64,000 nucleotides of DNA from Actinomycetota bacterium (GTDB lineage: Bacteria; Actinomycetota; Acidimicrobiia; Actinomarinales; Actinomarinaceae): assembly GCA_027729925.1 (NCBI GenBank), contig JAQCEB010000002.1, forward strand, positions 1 through 64,000. The letters run 5' to 3'. A program made the translations under genes and the position numbers. Of this stretch, positions 62,213-64,000 are shown piece after piece (within the stretch, counting starts at the first letter, position 1; every line of letters begins with the position of its first letter). The notes beneath the pieces are model-generated. The model had not been told where the DNA came from. It ran no database searches and worked only from the letters and a program-made list of their open reading frames with translations.

Positions 62213-63680
62213 AAAAGTAATTGGTTCAATTTCTATTGTCACCGTTTCATATTTAATGAGTAGGGTTCTCGGTTTTTATAGAGAAATTATGCTCGCAAAA
62301 TGGACCGGTTTGTCAGAAGCAACAGATATTCTCGATTTAGCTTTTGTAATTCCTGATTTTCTTTTTTATTTATCTGCGGGTGGATATTTAGCTATTACAT
62401 TAATCCCACTATTGAATAAACAACAAGAGGACAAGGTTAATAAATATTACCTTTCATTATTATACGGTCTTACAATTATTTTTATTATCTTAACCCTTTC
62501 TACTTATTTTTTAAGATATCAAATAGCAAATTTTTTAAATGTTAAAAATATAGAATTCTTTATAGAAATTTTTACCCCAGTTGTTTTTAGCCAGCTTTTC
62601 TTTTTTATTGGTGCAATTTTGATGGCTTTTCAATATTTTAAAGAAAACTTTCTTTATCCATCATTAGCTCCAGTTATTTACAATTGTTCAATAATATTCT
62701 TTGGTTGGATTAATTCGACATCACCAGAAGAGACAGTTAAAGGCTTTGCAATAGGTACATTAGTTGGTTCAATATTGGGCCATTTGATTATTCAATTAAT
62801 TGGAGTGATTAAATCAGGTTTAATTATTCAATATTTTCTTCCAAATGTAAAATATTTAAAAGAATATCTTTTTATATCTTTACCTTTAATAGTTGGTCAA
62901 TCAATTGCAGTTATAGACGAACAGTTATTTAGGTACTTTGGTTCACTATTAGATACTGGAAGTATTGCATCGTTTAGATATGCAAGAAGAATAGCTTTAT
63001 TACCAGTAGGAATTATTGCACAAGCTATAGGTGTTGCCAGTTATCCATTTTTGTCGAAATTATTCAAGAATAATAAATATGATGAGTTAAAAATTTTAGT
63101 AAGAAAACAACTTGTTTATCTATTAGTTCTTAATGGTGCACTTATGGTATTTGGATTAGTAAATTCAGAATCAATTATTAAAATTGTTTACCAAAGAGGT
63201 AATTTTACAGCAATTGAAACAAATACTGTGAGTTCAATTTTCTTTATTATCTGTTTTGCAATTTTGCCTTGGTCAATTAATCAAATATTAACAAGAACTT
63301 TCTATGTTCAAGAAGAATTTTGGTTTCCAGTTGTTAGCGGCACATTAGTTACGCTTTTAACAATTTTGTATATGAGTCAAATAAAAAATCCTAGTACTTT
63401 AAAATTTGCTCTAACTATAGTCTTCTCACTGTATGTGTATACTTTTATACTTTTGCTGAAACTAGGTATTGATAGAGAGAAGCTATTAAATAAAGAGTTG
63501 TTTAATGATTTTATTAAGTCTTTATTAATATTTTCTACATCGTATTTTACTGTTGAAAAAATAGACTTTAGTAATGAAATAACTTCAATGTCATTGTCGA
63601 TATTAGCAATAGCCATTATTGTTTTTGTCTTAGTTAAGTTGCTAAAATTTAAATATATTAATCTATCAAGTAGAGAATAA
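62199..63680 (+). CDS. murJ: Lipid II flippase MurJ
   Basis: A 493-residue polytopic MOP-superfamily protein with about 13-14 spans. MSRVLGFYREIMLAKWTGLS and LDLAFVIPDFLFYLSAGGYL are the N-terminal MurJ signatures, and SFRYARRIALLPVGIIAQAI is the central one. It flips peptidoglycan precursor lipid II across the inner membrane. Actinobacterial MurJ often carries a C-terminal kinase-like extension; none is present here. Its TAA overlaps the ATG of the next gene (TAATG). Confidence 0.9.
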   Translation: MQNYKKVIGSISIVTVSYLMSRVLGFYREIMLAKWTGLSEATDILDLAFVIPDFLFYLSAGGYLAITLIPLLNKQQEDKVNKYYLSLLYGLTIIFIILTLSTYFLRYQIANFLNVKNIEFFIEIFTPVVFSQLFFFIGAILMAFQYFKENFLYPSLAPVIYNCSIIFFGWINSTSPEETVKGFAIGTLVGSILGHLIIQLIGVIKSGLIIQYFLPNVKYLKEYLFISLPLIVGQSIAVIDEQLFRYFGSLLDTGSIASFRYARRIALLPVGIIAQAIGVASYPFLSKLFKNNKYDELKILVRKQLVYLLVLNGALMVFGLVNSESIIKIVYQRGNFTAIETNTVSSIFFIICFAILPWSINQILTRTFYVQEEFWFPVVSGTLVTLLTILYMSQIKNPSTLKFALTIVFSLYVYTFILLLKLGIDREKLLNKELFNDFIKSLLIFSTSYFTVEKIDFSNEITSMSLSILAIAIIVFVLVKLLKFKYINLSSRE

Positions 63681-64000
63681 TGCAAAAATTTCCAGTCAAA
63701 AAGGGTCTGTCAAATGCAGAAGAGCTTCATGAAGAAATCAATGAATATATTGATGTTTTAATGGGACATATTACTCCCCCAATTGCAGATGGTGTAGATA
63801 CTTTATTTGAAGTTAGTAGTACATACCTTGCAAGGGCAAAGGAAATTGAAATAAAATTATTAGAGAGAGAAAGAGCTTCAAAAATAGATACATCTGATGA
63901 ATTAAAAAAATTCAGAACTGGAGAATTGAGAAGTTTTATTGAGCTCTGCAAAAGTGCTCAAAACCAAGGCTCTAGAAGAATTACTGTAGCTTTGAGTGAT
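63680..64000 (+). CDS. Uncharacterised protein, truncated by window end
   Basis: The first 107 codons are visible, starting at the ATG that overlaps the murJ stop. It begins QKFPVKKGLSNAEELHEEIN and continues with predicted amphipathic helices (YLARAKEIEIKLLERERASK, ELRSFIELCKSAQNQ). No membrane segment or named motif is seen. Coupled translation with murJ suggests a cell-envelope or division role, which is only inference. Confidence 0.7.
   Translation, partial: MQKFPVKKGLSNAEELHEEINEYIDVLMGHITPPIADGVDTLFEVSSTYLARAKEIEIKLLERERASKIDTSDELKKFRTGELRSFIELCKSAQNQGSRRITVALSD

Noticed and set aside
1..64000. tRNA, rRNA, CRISPR arrays, insertion sequences or prophage
   Set aside because: I looked in the non-coding gaps, which are mostly under 100 bases. 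No cloverleaf, repeat-spacer pattern, transposase or integrase was recognisable. A tRNA-Sec in particular is not seen here; a covariance-model scan would settle this.

Overview
The window is a continuous, very AT-rich, gene-dense stretch of bacterial chromosome. Gaps are short, many genes overlap by 1-8 bases, and GTG, TTG and probably ATT starts are common. I see no transposase, phage gene, CRISPR array, rRNA or tRNA. Several features point to an actinobacterium: the dnaK-grpE-dnaJ-hspR order, a 31-codon bS22 (AURKAIP1/COX24-type) ribosomal protein gene, DUF3159 and PAC2 proteins, an actinobacterial-type CtaG, an F420-type LLM oxidoreductase and a Mycobacterium-like bifunctional dCTP deaminase. 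Low G+C, small spacers and a marine-style gene set suggest a streamlined marine lineage such as the Actinomarinales. That placement is inference.

Layout. 1-3435: end of an LLM oxidoreductase, a Ca2+/cation antiporter, lgt and ctaB. 3437-11391: a plus-strand run encoding a caa3-type cytochrome oxidase (ctaC with fused cytochrome c, ctaD, ctaE, ctaF, ctaG), an unknown membrane protein, isocitrate lyase and an SDR enzyme. 11453-13397: a frameshifted cupredoxin/beta-helix/membrane gene. 13403-17044: a CDF-like protein, a PfkB kinase, an acyl-CoA dehydrogenase and a CoA-binding protein. 17041-28720: mostly minus-strand genes: rmuC, a GT4 glycosyltransferase, a hydrolase, selD, a class IV aminotransferase, nadE, a MocA-like gene, an EtfD-like membrane Fe-S oxidoreductase and proC. 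28812-32891: a heat-shock operon behind a HspR-type inverted repeat, led by a small zinc-ribbon gene. 33236-38141: peptidases, a K+ channel and a DUF4015 protein. 38144-43413: an aapJQMP amino-acid ABC transporter. 43627-46162: purA-purB. 46166-55921: DUF3159, MscS, lnt, TauE/SafE, selW, an M3 peptidase, a second zinc-ribbon gene, copZ-copA and PAC2. 55922-64000: bS22, a choline-kinase-like gene, dcd, DUF554, an acyltransferase, asd, lysC, a PHP protein, murJ and a truncated unknown gene.

The main result is that two genes hidden by in-frame TGA codons are selenoprotein genes. One is SelD (Sec in the active-site UxxK motif) at 20156-21184. The other is a SelW/Rdx-family protein (CVVU motif) at 50275-50511. 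Each TGA is followed at a suitable distance by a candidate bacterial SECIS hairpin. The selW stop codon overlaps the TTG start of a TauE/SafE-family transporter, which hints at translational coupling.

Other notable points: two paralogous C-x4-C-x12-C-x2-H mini-proteins, each behind its own inverted-repeat operator candidate; a split cupredoxin/NosD-like gene; an Lnt homologue with Ser in place of the catalytic Cys; and an AapM permease with a very long multi-span N-terminal extension. Functionally the window covers aerobic respiration (cta genes, lgt/lnt for lipoprotein processing, EtfD), acid and fatty-acid carbon use (acyl-CoA dehydrogenase, isocitrate lyase), amino-acid scavenging (Aap, peptidases), and purine, NAD and lysine/threonine precursor synthesis.
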